In this document: piece by piece, positions 6,936-14,448 of the stretch
Layout of the letters: each line of letters begins with the position of its first letter
Numbering within the stretch: position 1 is the stretch's first letter
Source of the DNA: Clostridia bacterium
GTDB lineage: Bacteria; Bacillota; Clostridia; Oscillospirales; Acutalibacteraceae
DNA: 23,977 nucleotides
Direction: 5' to 3'
Assembly: GCA_900752115.1 (NCBI GenBank)
Contig: CAADUC010000110.1
Location: 1 to 23,977, forward strand
The notes under the pieces: model-generated
Databases searched by the model: none
Seen by the model: the letters and a program-made list of their open reading frames with translations, nothing else
Told to the model about the DNA's origin: nothing
Translations under genes and position numbers: made by a program

Positions 6936-8795
6936 TCACGAAACGGCGCCGATCTCCTGCAGCACCTTGAACGTGTTCGGGAACGTTTTCTGTGAGATGG
7001 GGTAGCTCTCACCCCGCAGATACAGCTGTTCATGATCCGGAAGCTGAAGAACAGTGCGCAGCGCGCTGTCCTCCGCTATGGAGACGGGCAGGGAGGAATC
7101 CCCCTGGTACGTCAGGCTCAGTTCAACGTCGCAGTCGTCCCAGTAGGAGTTGGTCAGCGCATTCCCGGAGAGGTAATCCGCCTGCAGCGCCTCCACCAGC
7201 GCCGCGCGCTGATTGGCGTCAAGGGAAACGGATTGGTAATCACTGCCCTCATTCTCATAGAGGGAAACAGAGTCAAAGCTCTCCGACGTCATGAAGAAAC
7301 AGTCAATCTTATTTTCAAGAATTTCCGGCAGGGTTGAAAGCTCCTGCATCTTTTTCTCATAGTCTGCGGGGAACCCTGTGCTGTAGAAGCGGCGGCGAAG
7401 GACGGAACCGTCCTTAAGCATGTAGGATACCTCGAAGGTGCTGCCCTCAGACATCGGATAGAATGGTCCCATCGTCTGATAGCAGTCAATGATATCCTGA
7501 TGCAGAGCGACGACTTTTTCAATGTTTTCCTGCTGTCCCGCTATCGAAAGCCGGGTGCCGTAGTCGGTCAGGAGCCCCCGCTCGTCGATGGTGTGCAGCA
7601 TAGCGGTGTGTTCTGTTCCATAGCTGGTCGAAAAGGTTGCGGTCTGCACCTCTTCTGCGGCGGGAATCCGGTTGGTGTATCCAAAGCAGCCTGTTGCGCA
7701 GACAAGATAAAAGACCACAAACAATCCCGCCATCACCGCATAGGCACGCATGGTTTTCCAGATGCCTTTCACGCCGCGCCGGTAGACGGCTTCCATCGCC
7801 AGATGAGCGAGAAAAGCTCCGAGAAGGGCGCTGAGGAGGAAGGGGAAGTAGGGGTATATGCTGTGGACAAGCAGGCCAAGCATCATGCCGAAGCAGGCCG
7901 AGACCACGAAGCGAATCAGCACGCGGGGAATGGGGAAGGCAAAAGCATTCTCCGCGGATTCGCTCGGACGTTTGCGGTAAAGAAGGACGCCGGCTGTGAG
8001 CAGGACGGCGGCATAGAGGAACCACCAAAGCAGCACCGGGGCGGTCACGGTGTGGGAGAGGATGATCGCACCGAGGAAGGGGTTCATGGCGCGGTAGAGG
8101 AACATGGGAATACTGTCCCCCGCATAGCCCGGAAGCGCCGTTTCCACATAACTGGTGGAGAGCAGGACGAGCAGCGGCAGCCCGGCACAGAAAGCAATGG
8201 TGCTGATAACCGCGTCGAACACCGTGCCGCAGCAGACGAGGAAAAAGATCATCAGCCCGAGCAGGGCCAGCGTGTCAAGCAGAAGAAAAAGGATCCGCAG
8301 CCAGAGAGCGCCGAGCTCCAGGGGCTCCTGCAGCGGCACGCCGAAAATCAGGAGTATCAGGAGGCAGAGCAGCTCCATCGCCAGCAGCGGTACAGCGAGC
8401 GCCGTGACTTCCGCGGCCAGGCGGCCGAGAAGCAGGTTTTCCCGGCGTACGGGCAGGGAGTGGAAGAGATCCACGCTGCGTTTGTCATGCAGATAGCGGA
8501 ACAGCGAGACGGTGAAAATCAGGGCAAACAGCCATAGAAGCGGCAGGATAAACCACGGCATGCTGGAGGTAAGATAGTTGTTGGCTTGCCGGGCCATGTA
8601 TTCCGTCTGCGTCATGTCAGGCGTGTAGAGCGGGAAATTGGTTTTTGCCTGCGCTACGGTAAAGATCAGCATCAGCGGAAGAGCAACTGCCAAAATTGCC
8701 GTATACAGAAGAGTAACGCCGCGGATCTGGCGCAGGGCCGTGCGGTACGACTGGAAAAATCCGCCCGGCTTAGGAGAGAATGTTGTCGATGTCAT
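6936..8795 (-). CDS. ABC transporter permease with large extracytoplasmic C-terminal domain (Ytr-like cassette)
   Basis: The product is 619 residues. The N-terminal part carries about ten hydrophobic segments (first at about residues 29-46, last near 375). The loop HDKRSVDLFHSLPVRRENLLLG (about 102-123) is the cytoplasmic loop typical of this ABC-2-like family. After the last helix comes a non-membrane region of about 230 residues, probably outside the cell, resembling the DUF6449-type domain seen on such permeases. The ATG at 8795 is chosen: GGAGG lies 9 nt upstream and the gene overlaps the ATPase gene by 26 nt, a sign of translational coupling. It is the last gene of GntR-ATPase-permease. 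Related YtrABCDEF systems respond to cell-wall antibiotics, but the substrate here is unknown. Confidence 0.85.
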   Translation of the reverse strand: MTSTTFSPKPGGFFQSYRTALRQIRGVTLLYTAILAVALPLMLIFTVAQAKTNFPLYTPDMTQTEYMARQANNYLTSSMPWFILPLLWLFALIFTVSLFRYLHDKRSVDLFHSLPVRRENLLLGRLAAEVTALAVPLLAMELLCLLILLIFGVPLQEPLELGALWLRILFLLLDTLALLGLMIFFLVCCGTVFDAVISTIAFCAGLPLLVLLSTSYVETALPGYAGDSIPMFLYRAMNPFLGAIILSHTVTAPVLLWWFLYAAVLLTAGVLLYRKRPSESAENAFAFPIPRVLIRFVVSACFGMMLGLLVHSIYPYFPFLLSALLGAFLAHLAMEAVYRRGVKGIWKTMRAYAVMAGLFVVFYLVCATGCFGYTNRIPAAEEVQTATFSTSYGTEHTAMLHTIDERGLLTDYGTRLSIAGQQENIEKVVALHQDIIDCYQTMGPFYPMSEGSTFEVSYMLKDGSVLRRRFYSTGFPADYEKKMQELSTLPEILENKIDCFFMTSESFDSVSLYENEGSDYQSVSLDANQRAALVEALQADYLSGNALTNSYWDDCDVELSLTYQGDSSLPVSIAEDSALRTVLQLPDHEQLYLRGESYPISQKTFPNTFKVLQEIGAVS

Positions 8796-9669
8796 ATCCG
8801 GCAGCCTCCATTTCACTGATGAATACTTCTTCGAGCGTCAGCGGGAGCAGCTCGGAGAAGGTGGGATTGAGTTCGCTGAGCTTCGCGAGGATTTCCTCCT
8901 GCGAGCCGCGGGCCACGAAGTCGACCAGAGAGCCCTGAGTGCGCAGCGTCACTAGGTTGAAGCGATCGAACACCGAACGGTCCGGCATGGGCCGGAATAC
9001 GGCCTGCACGCGGCTGATCCCGAGCTTGAGATCGTCGAGTTCGCGGTCGAAAATGACGCCGCCGCGGTGGAACAGGCCGACGTGATCGCAGATGTCCTCG
9101 AGTTCGCGCAGATTGTGCGAGGCGATGACGACCGTCATGCCGCGATCGGAGACCTCGCCGGAGAGGATTCGCTTGAGCAGCTGGCGCATGACCGGGTCGA
9201 GGCCGTCAAAGATCTCGTCAAGCAGCAGGTGCGTGGGCCTTGCGCCGAGCGCACAGAGAATGGCGGCCTGACGCTGCATGCCCTTGGACATGTTGAGGAT
9301 CCGCTGCTTGGTATCCAGCGGGAAGCAGGAACACAGATAGGAAAAGCGCTCCTTGTCCCAGTGCGGATAGGTGTGGGAGAAGAGATCGGCCATATCGAGG
9401 AGAGTGGCGGTCCGGGGGAAAAACGGGTAATCGGAAATGAAGCAGACGTTTTCCTTCACGGACAGATTTTCAAACGGTTCGCCGCCGTCAATAAGAACGC
9501 TTCCCGCATCCGGGCGGTAGATGCCTGCGGCGGTGCGCAGAAAAGTTGATTTGCCCGCGCCGTTGCTGCCGACGAGGCCGAAAATGGAGCCGCTGTCCAC
9601 CTGAAAGCTGATGTTATCCAGCGCAGTGACGGTTCCAAAGCGTTTGGTGAGTCCCTTGACGTCGATCAT
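8770..9669 (-). CDS. ABC transporter ATPase of the Ytr-like cassette
   Basis: The product is 299 residues. Walker A GSNGAGKST is at 34-42, the signature is the divergent MSKGMQR (127-133), Walker B LLLDE at 148-152 is followed by D-loop GLD, and the H-loop is ASHN (H185). The divergent signature and the C-terminal extension of about 90 residues match the YtrB/YxlF-type ATPases that pair with multi-pass ABC-2 permeases. The ATG at 9669 overlaps the stop of the GntR gene in an ATGA arrangement, and its own end overlaps the permease start. The three proteins are therefore probably made from one message at linked levels. Confidence 0.93.
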   Translation of the reverse strand: MIDVKGLTKRFGTVTALDNISFQVDSGSIFGLVGSNGAGKSTFLRTAAGIYRPDAGSVLIDGGEPFENLSVKENVCFISDYPFFPRTATLLDMADLFSHTYPHWDKERFSYLCSCFPLDTKQRILNMSKGMQRQAAILCALGARPTHLLLDEIFDGLDPVMRQLLKRILSGEVSDRGMTVVIASHNLRELEDICDHVGLFHRGGVIFDRELDDLKLGISRVQAVFRPMPDRSVFDRFNLVTLRTQGSLVDFVARGSQEEILAKLSELNPTFSELLPLTLEEVFISEMEAAGYDIDNILS

Positions 9670-10040
9670 GAAGCTTCGCCTCCTGTCAAAATACGCTCCA
9701 CAAGAGCGCGGATTTCCTCCGGACTTACGGCGTTCTCAAGCGCGTCCCGAACGGCTGTTTTGAGCGCCTGTTCGGCCTCGCGTTTCTTTTTTGAGGCTTC
9801 CCCGCCCAGATCGCAGAGGAACGAACCTTTGCCGGGCACGGAACAGATATAGCCGTCGTGCTCGAGCAGCTGGTACGCCTTCTGCACGGTGTTCGGATTG
9901 ACGCCCAGTTCCTGTGCCAGCGCCCGCACAGAGGGGAGCTGTTCCCCCGGCAGCATGGCGCCCAGCGCGGAGAGGCGTACAATTCCCTCGTAAAGCTGCT
10001 CATAGATGGGAATTCTGCTCTTATAGTCGAGAAGAATCAA
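9666..10040 (-). CDS. GntR-family regulator, YtrA subfamily
   Basis: The product is 124 residues: a winged helix-turn-helix (about residues 10-77, with LPSVRALAQELGVNPNTV and GKGSF wing) and a short C-terminal helical tail. It lacks a large effector domain, which defines the small YtrA subfamily. These proteins usually repress an adjacent ABC operon. The TTG start at 10040 is 8 nt after AGGAGG; no ATG fits. It is the first gene of the cassette and overlaps the ATPase by 4 nt. A perfect inverted repeat at the promoter (10099-10121) is its likely operator. Confidence 0.92.
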   Translation of the reverse strand: MILLDYKSRIPIYEQLYEGIVRLSALGAMLPGEQLPSVRALAQELGVNPNTVQKAYQLLEHDGYICSVPGKGSFLCDLGGEASKKKREAEQALKTAVRDALENAVSPEEIRALVERILTGGEAS

Positions 10041-10098
10041 CGCGGCAGCCTCCTTTCTCTTGTTTGGCTGTATGACGCACTGTGTGAATTGTACTCAT

Positions 10099-10121
10099 CT
10101 GTACTATTGTGTTTAGTACAG
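10099..10121. promoter_or_regulatory. Operator-like inverted repeat for the YtrA-type regulator
   Basis: CTGTACTA and TAGTACAG form a perfect 8-bp inverted repeat with a 7-bp spacer. It overlaps the predicted transcription start (about 10119) of the GntR operon. An extra GTACT half-site lies at 10091-10095. Position and symmetry suit a GntR dimer acting as autorepressor. Confidence 0.7.
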
Positions 10122-10125
10122 TTAA

Positions 10126-10154
10126 AGCATAGCATAGGACACTCCGCCTGTCAA
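10126..10154 (-). promoter_or_regulatory. Sigma-A promoter of the GntR-ABC cassette
   Basis: On the minus strand, TTGACA (10149-10154) and TATGCT (10126-10131) have a 17-bp spacer. The -35 lies inside the loop and arm of the stem-loop that follows the upstream membrane gene. Confidence 0.8.
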
Positions 10155-10175
10155 GAGAAAAATACAGGCGGAGTG
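10140..10175 (-). terminator. Stem-loop after the AI-2E/YtvI-type gene
   Basis: An 11-bp perfect inverted repeat (10140-10150 with 10165-10175) has a 14-nt loop and begins 10 nt after the stop codon. No T run follows the stem, so its strength as a terminator is uncertain. Confidence 0.45.
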
Positions 10176-10185
10176 AAACCGGCAT

Positions 10186-11328
10186 TCAATCGCGCCGGGG
10201 ATGTTTTGATTTTCGCAAATTGCCTGGATGAGAGGAGAAGCCGGACGGAGCGCCGGAGGCAGTTGTGTCCTCGGGAAAGAGCGTCGGCAGCATGCCGCTT
10301 TTGGTCAGAATCTGGTGCAGCAAAAACAGTGTAAGACAGTACAGAAGGAGCCAGAGGCTCTGTGCAACGAGGGAGCCGTACAGAGCGGCGAGCATCGCCA
10401 GCGGGTGAATTCGCACAAGGGACGAGACAAGTTTTGGTTCGATGATTTGCCGGACGGCGCAGATCAGCACCCAGCCGAGAAGCAGGGCGGCTGCGCCGGG
10501 CCAGTTTCCGCAGAGTAACGTGAGTGCTGCCGCGGGCAGATAGACGAGGCCGGGCCCCAGAATGGGAAGAAGGTCGGCGATCCCGGCCAGAAGGCTGAGC
10601 AGCAGCGGATACGGCAGACCGAGCAGGGAAAAGAGCAGAAGCGTTTCCAGAGCCGTCAGCGCGCATAAAAGCAGATAAGAGGCTGCCCAACGGCCGCTTA
10701 AGGCCGCCCCGTGACGGCTTGCCTCACGCAGGCAGGCTGCGTCCCGTTCGCTGAGCAGGGAGAGGAGGCGCGCACGAAGGGCGTCAAGATCGCGCGAAAA
10801 GAAATAGGTGGACATCACGAGAACGACAAGCATGGTCAGCACGGCGGGCAGGGAGGTCAGGAAGGACAGCGTGCCTCCCAGCACAGCCGAGAGCACGCTT
10901 ACCCCGGATTGCAGGAAGGAAAGAAGCTGCCGCTCATTTTGGGCGAGAAGGGCGGTGTCCGGCGGAAAGCCTCCGATACGCTCGAGCAGAGTGTGCAGCG
11001 GTCCGGCCAGGACTCCGAGGTCCATGGAAGGCAGGCGGAGCGCGAGGCTGCTCAGCTCAGTGGCAAGCCAGAACAAGAGCCAGAACAGAAGGCCGAAGAA
11101 GGTCAGATAGACCGACGCCGTTGCAAAGGCCGCCGCGGCGCCGGGACGGAGGCGCAGGCGCGATTGCAGCAAGCGGCGCAGCGGACGCAGCAGGACGGCC
11201 AGAAGCAGTCCGGCGAGGAATGGCAGTGTAAACGGCAGTGCAGCCCGAAAAAGAAGAAACACGACAGTGTACACGCCCCAGAATAGCGCGTGCGGTTTCA
11301 AGCGGCGCAAAAAATCGCGCTGGAGCAT
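10186..11328 (-). CDS. AI-2E family / YtvI-like membrane protein
   Basis: The product is 380 residues, the usual size for the AI-2E transporter (PerM/YtvI) superfamily. It has paired N-terminal helices (about 14-50), another near 68-95, a soluble segment (about 95-145), and a C-terminal membrane half. The family-typical stretch is GIADLLPILGPGLVYLPAA, followed by a long hydrophobic block and IIEPKLVSSLVRIHPLAMLAALYGS, the conserved late motif. Members include putative exporters and antiporters and the sporulation protein YtvI; the exact substrate is unknown. The start at 11328 follows GGAGGG. The C-terminal tail (about residues 350-380) is polar and basic. The gene appears monocistronic and is divergent from the amino acid binding protein gene. 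Leucine- and arginine-rich, GC-rich coding is noticeable. Confidence 0.85.
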   Translation of the reverse strand: MLQRDFLRRLKPHALFWGVYTVVFLLFRAALPFTLPFLAGLLLAVLLRPLRRLLQSRLRLRPGAAAAFATASVYLTFFGLLFWLLFWLATELSSLALRLPSMDLGVLAGPLHTLLERIGGFPPDTALLAQNERQLLSFLQSGVSVLSAVLGGTLSFLTSLPAVLTMLVVLVMSTYFFSRDLDALRARLLSLLSERDAACLREASRHGAALSGRWAASYLLLCALTALETLLLFSLLGLPYPLLLSLLAGIADLLPILGPGLVYLPAAALTLLCGNWPGAAALLLGWVLICAVRQIIEPKLVSSLVRIHPLAMLAALYGSLVAQSLWLLLYCLTLFLLHQILTKSGMLPTLFPEDTTASGAPSGFSSHPGNLRKSKHPRRD

Positions 11329-11413
11329 GGCGATCCCTCCTTTTTGCCCCTGTGTTCATTCATATGCGCCGTCCGGCATTTTATCCAGGGACATCTTGAA
11401 GGGGAAACGGGAA

Positions 11414-11436
11414 AAAGTAAAATTTCTCTTTACTTT
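11414..11436. promoter_or_regulatory. Operator-like inverted repeat at the binding-protein promoter
   Basis: AAAGTAAA and TTTACTTT form a perfect 8-bp inverted repeat with a 7-bp spacer. The right arm covers the -35 box of the promoter for the amino acid binding protein. A third copy of AAAGTAAA is at 11501-11508 in the leader. The cognate regulator is not in the window. Confidence 0.5.
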
Positions 11437-11457
11437 ACCGTGATAATGTGGTAAGAT
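11429..11457 (+). promoter_or_regulatory. Promoter of the amino acid binding protein gene
   Basis: TTTACT (11429-11434) and TAAGAT (11452-11457) have a 17-bp spacer, with a start expected near 11464. The leader of about 85 nt contains two short GC-rich hairpins (ACGCCG/CGGCGT and CGCGCC/GGCGCG). Confidence 0.6.
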
Positions 11458-11548
11458 ATCAAACGGATTACGCCGGGGAACACGGCGTTTCATTTCAGAA
11501 AAAGTAAAAGCGCGCCCCTGCGGCGCGACAGGAAGGAAGCGTAACAAA

Positions 11549-12484
11549 ATGAGAAAATTTGCGGCTATTTTGCTTGCAGCCCTGATGATGGTTTCCGCAG
11601 CGGCTTGCTCGACCGGCAGCGGAACAAGCAGCGCAGCGGACGCAGCGAGTACGGCGGACGGCGCTTCGAGTGAGGAGACGGCAGACAACAGCGAAGCGGA
11701 GAGCACGACAGGCGATGACAGCGCTGCGGCGGACGACTCGTGGGATAAGATTGTCGAAAAGGGAGAGATTGTCCTTGGTATGGACGATGCGTTCCCGCCG
11801 ATGGGCTATACCGATACGACGACGGGCGAGATCATCGGCTTTGACGTGGATGTTGCCACGGAGGTCTTCAGCCGCCTCGGTGTAGAGCTCAAGCTCCAGC
11901 CGATCGAGTGGAGCACCAAGGAGATGGAGCTTGACGGCGGCAACGTCGATCTGCTCTGGAACGGTTACAGCTACACGGAGGAGCGTGCCGAAAAGCAGAC
12001 GCTCAGCGACGCTTATATGAAGAATAACCAGGTTATTCTCGTCAAGGAGGACTCCTCCTACCAGAGCCTTGCGGATCTGGCCGGCAAGAGCCTGGGCGTG
12101 CAGTCTGACTCCTCCGCGGAGTCCGCGCTTGAGAGCGAGGAGGCTACGGAGTTCCGTGAGTCCCTCGGCGAGATTGTTCCGATCGACGACTACAGCAAGG
12201 CCATCCTCGAGATTCAGAACGGCCTCATTGAGGCCATCGCGATCGATGAGGTTGTGGCCCGCTTCTATCTGACGAACGATCCCGGTGCATACCGCATCCT
12301 CGAGAAAGAGGACGGAACGGTTGAGTCTCTCGCGGTGGAGGATTATGTGATTGGCTTCCGCAAGGGCGACCGGGCGCTCTGCGACAAGGTCAACGAGACG
12401 CTCAAGGAGATGAAGGCGGACGGCACGCTCGCGGAAATCTCCGAGAAGTGGTTCGGCGAGGACGTTACCACGATCGAGGCGTAA
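11549..12484 (+). CDS. Amino acid ABC transporter substrate-binding lipoprotein (family 3)
   Basis: The product is 311 residues. A signal peptide ends in a lipobox (SAAAC, lipidated Cys20), followed by a Ser/Thr/Ala/acidic linker (about 21-62) that would hold the protein off the membrane. The family 3 solute-binding fold follows, with IVLGMDDAFPPMGY near the start, GFDVDVATEVF, and DLLWNGYSYTEERAEK, which is typical of polar amino acid binders. The ligand cannot be fixed from sequence; cystine, glutamine, arginine or similar are possible. The ATG at 11549 follows a GGAAGGAAG stretch. It is followed by its own terminator and then, after a second promoter, by the matching permease and ATPase. 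This arrangement fits the need for more binding protein than membrane parts. Confidence 0.93.
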   Translation: MRKFAAILLAALMMVSAAACSTGSGTSSAADAASTADGASSEETADNSEAESTTGDDSAAADDSWDKIVEKGEIVLGMDDAFPPMGYTDTTTGEIIGFDVDVATEVFSRLGVELKLQPIEWSTKEMELDGGNVDLLWNGYSYTEERAEKQTLSDAYMKNNQVILVKEDSSYQSLADLAGKSLGVQSDSSAESALESEEATEFRESLGEIVPIDDYSKAILEIQNGLIEAIAIDEVVARFYLTNDPGAYRILEKEDGTVESLAVEDYVIGFRKGDRALCDKVNETLKEMKADGTLAEISEKWFGEDVTTIEA

Positions 12485-12498
12485 GGCACTTGAAAAAC

Positions 12499-12539
12499 AA
12501 GGAACCTGTCTTCGGGAAAGCGGAGACAGGTTCCTTTTT
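12499..12539 (+). terminator. Terminator between binding protein and permease genes
   Basis: A 13-bp perfect stem (12499-12511 with 12524-12536) is followed by a T run (12535-12539), 15 nt after the stop codon. It should stop most transcription before the permease gene. Confidence 0.9.
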
Positions 12540-12589
12540 GCGCGCCATACTTTTTCTCTTTATCGAGATAGACAGAAGAAAGAATACTA

Positions 12590-12618
12590 TTGTAAAGTTT
12601 CGTCGTTTTCGGTATAAT
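12590..12618 (+). promoter_or_regulatory. Second promoter, for the permease and ATPase genes
   Basis: TTGTAA (12590-12595) and TATAAT (12613-12618) have a 17-bp spacer. The start near 12625 leaves a leader of about 100 nt. Confidence 0.7.
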
Positions 12619-12632
12619 AAAACGAGTGACTG

Positions 12633-12706
12633 CGCAGCGAGCGGGGGCGCTCCGCTGCGGTGAGCAATCTTGCCCGGACAGACTGCGCCGTCTGTTTGCG
12701 GGGCAA
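12633..12706 (+). other. Leader hairpins upstream of the permease gene
   Basis: Two potential stem-loops lie in the leader. One pairs CGCAGCG (12633-12639) with CGCTGCG (12653-12659). The other pairs TTGCCC (12670-12675) with GGGCAA (12701-12706), enclosing ACAGAC/GTCTGT. The second ends 4 nt before the ribosome binding site. No known riboswitch or T-box features were recognised. Confidence 0.4.
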
Positions 12707-12726
12707 AAAAGAGGAGTGAATGAATC

Positions 12727-13386
12727 TTGAATCCCGAAACCCTGGCCAGCCTGACAACACTGCTGCGGCAGATGGGGGAGGGCACGCTCAGCACACTGCT
12801 GATCTTTGCTCTGACGCTGCTGTTTTCTCTTCCGCTGGGTTTGTTGATTACCTTCGGACGCAGAAGCAAATATAAAATCATCAGCATTCCGGTGCGTTTT
12901 TATATCCTCGTCATGCGCGGTACGCCGCTCATGCTGCAGTTGTTCTTTGTATTTTACGGTCTGAATCCGCTCTTCGGCATCCAGCCGCAGCGTATGCAGG
13001 CGGCGGTTATTGCTTTCGTCCTTAATTACGCCGCCTATTTCGCGGAGATTTACCGCGGCGGCATCGAGTCAATCCCTGAAGGCCAGTATGAGGCCGGCAA
13101 GGTGCTTGGGTTCACGCGCGGCCAGACCTTTTTCCATATTGTGCTGCCGCAGGTGATCAAGCGCATCCTGCCGCCGATGGGCAACGAGTTTATCACCTTG
13201 GTGAAGGATACCTCGCTTGCCCAGGTTATCGCGGTACAGGAGCTGATGCATGTGACGGAAAAGTTTGCGAGCTCCGATGTTTCGACCGTGCCGTTCTTTG
13301 TGGCGGCTGTGTTCTATCTCGTGATGAACGGCGTTGTCACGCGCTGCTTCACGGTGGCGGAGAAGAAATTCTCCTATTATCGCTGA
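12727..13386 (+). CDS. Amino acid ABC transporter permease (HisM/GlnP type)
   Basis: The product is 219 residues, normal for polar amino acid permeases. Around five hydrophobic segments are visible. Family motifs include [10 protein letters not shown] (near residues 59-68) and the cytoplasmic EAA-type loop [22 protein letters not shown], which contacts the ATPase. The TTG start at 12727 is 10 nt after GAGGAG; the nearby ATG at 12720 is out of frame. It works as a dimer with the ATPase encoded 13 nt downstream, taking the substrate from the lipoprotein encoded upstream. Confidence 0.93.
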   Translation: MNPETLASLTTLLRQMGEGTLSTLLIFALTLLFSLPLGLLITFGRRSKYKIISIPVRFYILVMRGTPLMLQLFFVFYGLNPLFGIQPQRMQAAVIAFVLNYAAYFAEIYRGGIESIPEGQYEAGKVLGFTRGQTFFHIVLPQVIKRILPPMGNEFITLVKDTSLAQVIAVQELMHVTEKFASSDVSTVPFFVAAVFYLVMNGVVTRCFTVAEKKFSYYR

Positions 13387-13399
13387 GGAGGGAACAGCA

Positions 13400-14167
13400 G
13401 TGGCAAAGGAAATGGTATCGGCTTTGAATATCCGGAAGAGCTTTGGCGGTCAGCCGGTGCTCAAGGGGATTTCCTGCTCTGTGCATCAGGGCGAGGTGCT
13501 TGCCATCATCGGACCGTCCGGTTCCGGCAAGAGTACTCTGCTGCGCTGCATCACGCAGCTGGAGCAGATTGACGGCGGTTCCATCACCATCTGCGGCGAG
13601 GAGCTGGCCAAGGAGGAGAACGGCAAGGCTGTGTACGCGGATCGTAAAACATGCGTGCGCATCGGCCTGCACCTCGGTCTTGTTTTTCAGAATTTCAACT
13701 TGTTCCCGCATTTCAGCGTTCTGCGCAATATCACGGAGGCCCCCATGCGTGTACTGAAGAAGAGCCGCGAGGAGGCCGAACAAACGGCGCGTACGCTTCT
13801 TGACAAGATGGGCCTCTCCGACAAGGCGGACGCTTATCCGTGCCAGCTCTCCGGCGGCCAGCAGCAGCGCGTCTCGATTGCCCGCGCCCTTGCGATGAGC
13901 CCGGACATTCTCTTTTTTGACGAGCCGACGAGCGCGTTGGATCCGGAACTGACAGGGGAGATCCTGCGCGTGATCCGTGAGCTTGCAGCGGAGCATATGA
14001 CGATGGTGGTCGTTACCCACGAGATGAAATTTGCGCGCGATGTTGCCGACCGCGTGATCTTTATGGACGGCGGCGTCATTGTCGAGGAGGGCAATGCCGA
14101 GGAGGTTTTCGGCAACACGCAGAACGAGCGTCTGAAGGCGTTCCTCGCCCGCTACAATGAGGGTTGA
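13400..14167 (+). CDS. Amino acid ABC transporter ATPase (GlnQ type)
   Basis: The product is 255 residues. Walker [10 protein letters not shown] is at 38-46, Q-loop FQNFNLFPH has Q97, the signature LSGGQQQR is at 150-157, Walker B LFFDE at 171-175 is followed by PTSALDP, and the H-loop VTHE has H207. These are all typical of polar amino acid importers. The GTG start at 13400 follows GGAGG at 8 nt, and the gene lies 13 nt after the permease stop. It powers uptake through the upstream permease. A short insertion-like segment (about 67-92) lies between the Walker A region and the Q-loop and is somewhat longer than in GlnQ. Confidence 0.95.
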   Translation: MAKEMVSALNIRKSFGGQPVLKGISCSVHQGEVLAIIGPSGSGKSTLLRCITQLEQIDGGSITICGEELAKEENGKAVYADRKTCVRIGLHLGLVFQNFNLFPHFSVLRNITEAPMRVLKKSREEAEQTARTLLDKMGLSDKADAYPCQLSGGQQQRVSIARALAMSPDILFFDEPTSALDPELTGEILRVIRELAAEHMTMVVVTHEMKFARDVADRVIFMDGGVIVEEGNAEEVFGNTQNERLKAFLARYNEG

Positions 14168-14220
14168 GCATTTTGCCGTGAAGCGTTTTGGCGTCGGCCT
14201 CCCGAAGCGTTCCTGTCTTT

Positions 14221-14250
14221 CGGAAGCTTCCCCGACGGAAGTTTCCCCGG
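14221..14250. repeat. Short imperfect tandem repeat (2 x 15 bp)
   Basis: Two adjacent 15-bp units beginning CGGAAG and ending CCCCG differ at three positions. They lie in the 3' region between the amino acid transporter and the SGNH hydrolase. The remaining sequence between 14168 and 14355 shows no gene or recognised RNA. Confidence 0.4.
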
Positions 14251-14355
14251 GCGCCTTCCGTGCCGCGTGTCTTTGTCCGCTGTTTGCGTAAGGCGACGAG
14301 GGACAGACGGGGTACCGTCTTCCGTGTTTCGGATACAGAAATTCCACAAACAAAG

Positions 14356-14402
14356 AACCGGTGTTTTCCGAAGCCAGCAACGGCCGGAAAACACCGGTTT
14401 TT
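14356..14402. terminator. Rho-independent terminator between convergent genes
   Basis: A perfect 15-bp stem (14356-14370 with 14385-14399) has a 14-nt loop, and TTTTT follows on the plus strand. On the minus strand the stem is followed by the T-rich TTCTTTGTTTG, so it may also end the hydrolase transcript. Confidence 0.85.
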
Positions 14403-14448
14403 GATCTGTTTTGAGAAGAGAACTCACTTCGGGGCGATTCAGTATCCT

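Noticed and set aside
7500..8537. 345-residue plus-strand frame opposite the Ytr-like permease gene
   Set aside because: Gln/Glu/His-rich composition without domains, and it mirrors the Leu-rich membrane codons of the real gene on the minus strand.
12625..12711. Possible amino acid riboswitch or T-box before the permease gene
   Set aside because: No T-box sequence, no SAM, lysine or glycine aptamer core was recognised, and the leader is too short for most of these. It is kept only as unassigned hairpins.
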